Positions 14,353 through 15,892 of a DNA stretch of 15,892 nucleotides are shown here, one piece after another; positions within the stretch are counted from its first letter, which is position 1, and each line of letters starts with the position of its first letter. Origin of the DNA: Lachnospiraceae bacterium (GTDB lineage: Bacteria; Bacillota_A; Clostridia; Lachnospirales; Lachnospiraceae); the NCBI GenBank assembly GCA_017620055.1, contig JAFZRD010000179.1, forward strand, positions 1 to 15,892, in the 5' to 3' direction. Both the position numbers and the translations under genes were made by a program. Below the pieces are notes generated by a model that saw nothing but the letters and a program-made list of their open reading frames with translations, was not told where the DNA came from and searched no databases.

Positions 14353-15892
14353 CTAGCGACTTTCGTTTATGAACTCCGTAAGGGATACCCTGTCATAAAA
14401 TGATTCCGGCTTACCCATATACAGATCCGGTTCAACGCCCTGATCCACATCATATACCGAACCGTTCTTCATATATGATATGATCTTGTTTCCCGAGATC
14501 TGCAAAAGCGTTCCGTCGGCAAGGGCCACGGGCATTACCATGCATGAGCCGCCTCCCGAAGTCTGTCCTATCATCGTGACGACATGCGAATTCTTCAAAA
14601 CGCTCGGCACGAGATTACCGCATGAGAAACTGACCGGAGATGTGATGCAGTAAAGGTTGCGGTCCGTCAGCGAATCATTTTCATCGAAATCTCCGTCAAG
14701 ATCCGCGTCCGCGGAAAAGCTCTCGTTCGAATACGCACCCGTCATCACATCTTTTACACATATCGATGCTTTTCCGAGGAACATACTGAGTACAAAGCTT
14801 GCCGTCGTAGAATCTCCTCCCGTATTATTCGACAGATCCAGGACAACATTTTCTATCGGGCTGTCCTTGCGTTTGATCTGTGAAAAAGCATAGAGGCACA
14901 GTCCTACCGTATCCTTTGTGTCGGATGTCGGCGGATCGCTGTAATAGTCTCTGTCCTTTTCAATGGTATCAAATGTATCAAATGTGATATATGCCGTATT
15001 GCCGACTTCCTCGTATCCCGGCATTCCGTCCGGGTGGCTCTCTTCGCGCGCCGCTTTAAAACGCTTTGCTGTCTCACTGAACGATCTGATAGAGTTTCCG
15101 ATCTGAAAATCGGGTCTGTGATCCTCTCCGGCAAGATAGGAACTCTTCACATACCCGCTGTGAAGATCGTCCAGATACAGTACCATAAGATCAGCGTATG
15201 CTTGGTCTGACTCTTTTACATCTTCGCTGAGCACCCCGTATTTGAGTCCCGTCTCATAGAAGAAATCGTCAAAACCGTCGATACCGTGCCGATCTTTGAG
15301 TCCGTAGAAATAATCCAGCGTCATACAGAATTCGTTATATGTAAAATCAGCCAATGCGCGGCTCCGGCTTCCGGTCCCGGCTTTATAAAGCCCCGACAGG
15401 AACTGCGAATCATCTCCCATTGTCAGTTCCCTGGCATATACGGCTTCACCGTTGTATATGAGATTAACGTATGTGTTAATGGACAGCGCGATATCACTCA
15501 GAGTCTGCATCGGGATGTAGCATTCTCCGTCACTCTCAAATATATCTATTCCGTATTTCCCGAGTTCGAAGACCACTTCCGCTCCGTAACGGCTGTACGA
15601 CAGTTCCTTGTTACACTGCAGGCAGTTTATTGTCCCGTAATGCTCGAGAACTCCGACAATGTTATCGGACCACGACGGCATGAAAAATGCATCATAATCG
15701 GCAAAGTCGATGACGTCCCTGTCCGCATCTATCATCATCGGGTACCTGTTTTCCCGCGTGAAGGTTGCAGTGTGGCCTTCCTTTGTGACGGTCAGTTCAA
15801 ACCCTTCATCTTCATTTATCTCACGGAACGCCCGTTCCATCAGTTCCTTGGCCGTATCCGTATCGATATACGGGATCGCCTTTTCCTCATCA
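14353..15892 (-). CDS. S41-family-like peptidase, 5' end missing
   Basis: The reading frame is open to the window edge, so 512 full codons are seen and the start and any signal peptide lie outside. Numbering here counts from the internal Met at 15840. Residues about 280-475 match the S41 (C-terminal processing/tricorn-like) peptidase fold: GNTAYITFDTF, then ENVVLDLSNNTGGDS (330-344), then SPVSFSCGNLVPSVLKN (401-417) with likely nucleophile S406, and MIGQTSGGGSCM. The lysine that partners the serine in CtpA-type enzymes is not in its usual place about 25 residues on; that segment is SGGGS. A calcium-loop-like run DADLDGDFDEND (378-389) is inserted before the serine. The region before residue 280 is unrecognised, with a C73-x-x-C76 pair. 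It is probably secreted or membrane-bound, as in other clostridial members, which is inference. No terminator separates it from the chemoreceptor promoter. Confidence 0.75.
   Translation of the reverse strand, partial: DEEKAIPYIDTDTAKELMERAFREINEDEGFELTVTKEGHTATFTRENRYPMMIDADRDVIDFADYDAFFMPSWSDNIVGVLEHYGTINCLQCNKELSYSRYGAEVVFELGKYGIDIFESDGECYIPMQTLSDIALSINTYVNLIYNGEAVYARELTMGDDSQFLSGLYKAGTGSRSRALADFTYNEFCMTLDYFYGLKDRHGIDGFDDFFYETGLKYGVLSEDVKESDQAYADLMVLYLDDLHSGYVKSSYLAGEDHRPDFQIGNSIRSFSETAKRFKAAREESHPDGMPGYEEVGNTAYITFDTFDTIEKDRDYYSDPPTSDTKDTVGLCLYAFSQIKRKDSPIENVVLDLSNNTGGDSTTASFVLSMFLGKASICVKDVMTGAYSNESFSADADLDGDFDENDSLTDRNLYCITSPVSFSCGNLVPSVLKNSHVVTMIGQTSGGGSCMVMPVALADGTLLQISGNKIISYMKNGSVYDVDQGVEPDLYMGKPESFYDRVSLTEFINESR
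14674..14709 (-). other. EF-hand/dockerin-like calcium loop coded inside the S41-like gene
   Basis: The twelve residues DADLDGDFDEND have acids at loop positions 1, 3, 5, 7, 9 and 12 and glycine at 6, the pattern of a calcium loop with Asp in place of the usual final Glu. It lies between the NTGG block and the putative catalytic serine. There is no paired second loop nearby. Confidence 0.5.

Noticed and set aside
1..15892. CRISPR arrays, insertion sequences, phage genes, tRNA or rRNA genes
   Set aside because: I looked for regular short repeats, transposase motifs, terminal inverted repeats and conserved RNA blocks and saw none apart from rnpB.

Overview
The window reads as a chromosomal segment of a Gram-positive anaerobe of the class Clostridia, probably Lachnospiraceae or a close relative. 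This is inferred from a TGS-uridine kinase fusion, TrmK next to a primary sigma factor, a 7TM-type hybrid histidine kinase, strong GGAGG-type ribosome binding sites, mid-range G+C and compact one-directional packing. No 16S gene is present, so the assignment rests on gene content alone. Every gene I can support lies on the minus strand, so transcription runs from high to low coordinates.

In transcription order the layout is as follows. (1) 15892-14353 holds the 3' part of an S41-like peptidase gene, cut by the window edge. (2) 14348-12628 is a methyl-accepting chemotaxis protein with its own near-consensus sigma-A promoter, ended by a strong intrinsic terminator. (3) 12551-9241 is a pair made of a membrane HD-GYP protein, with a TTG start just behind that terminator, and a membrane-anchored D-Ala-D-Ala carboxypeptidase. 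(4) After an AT-rich gap of 89 bp with direct repeats comes 9151-2788, a tightly packed housekeeping run: dGTPase-like HD hydrolase, DNA primase, primary sigma factor, TrmK tRNA methyltransferase and a TGS-uridine kinase fusion. It resembles the macromolecular-synthesis operon, with the dGTPase in the place held by rpsU in E. coli. (5) 2768-2420 is the RNase P RNA gene rnpB, with a P1 helix that can extend to 22 bp. (6) 2391-178 is a 7TM hybrid histidine kinase/receiver that starts 28 bp past the P1 end of rnpB and overlaps by 11 bp (7) the start of proA, which is cut by the window's left edge.

Functionally, the central block links dNTP control, replication priming, transcription initiation and tRNA modification. 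Three sensory proteins (chemoreceptor, HD-GYP protein, hybrid kinase) lie on either side of it with envelope or secreted peptidases. I see no CRISPR array, transposase, phage gene, tRNA or rRNA. I found no clear new multi-gene system. The strongest novelty candidates are a tandemly duplicated, unrecognised domain at the C-terminus of the HD-GYP protein, and the regulatory layouts at the rnpB 5' end and at the terminator/start junction of the HD-GYP gene.
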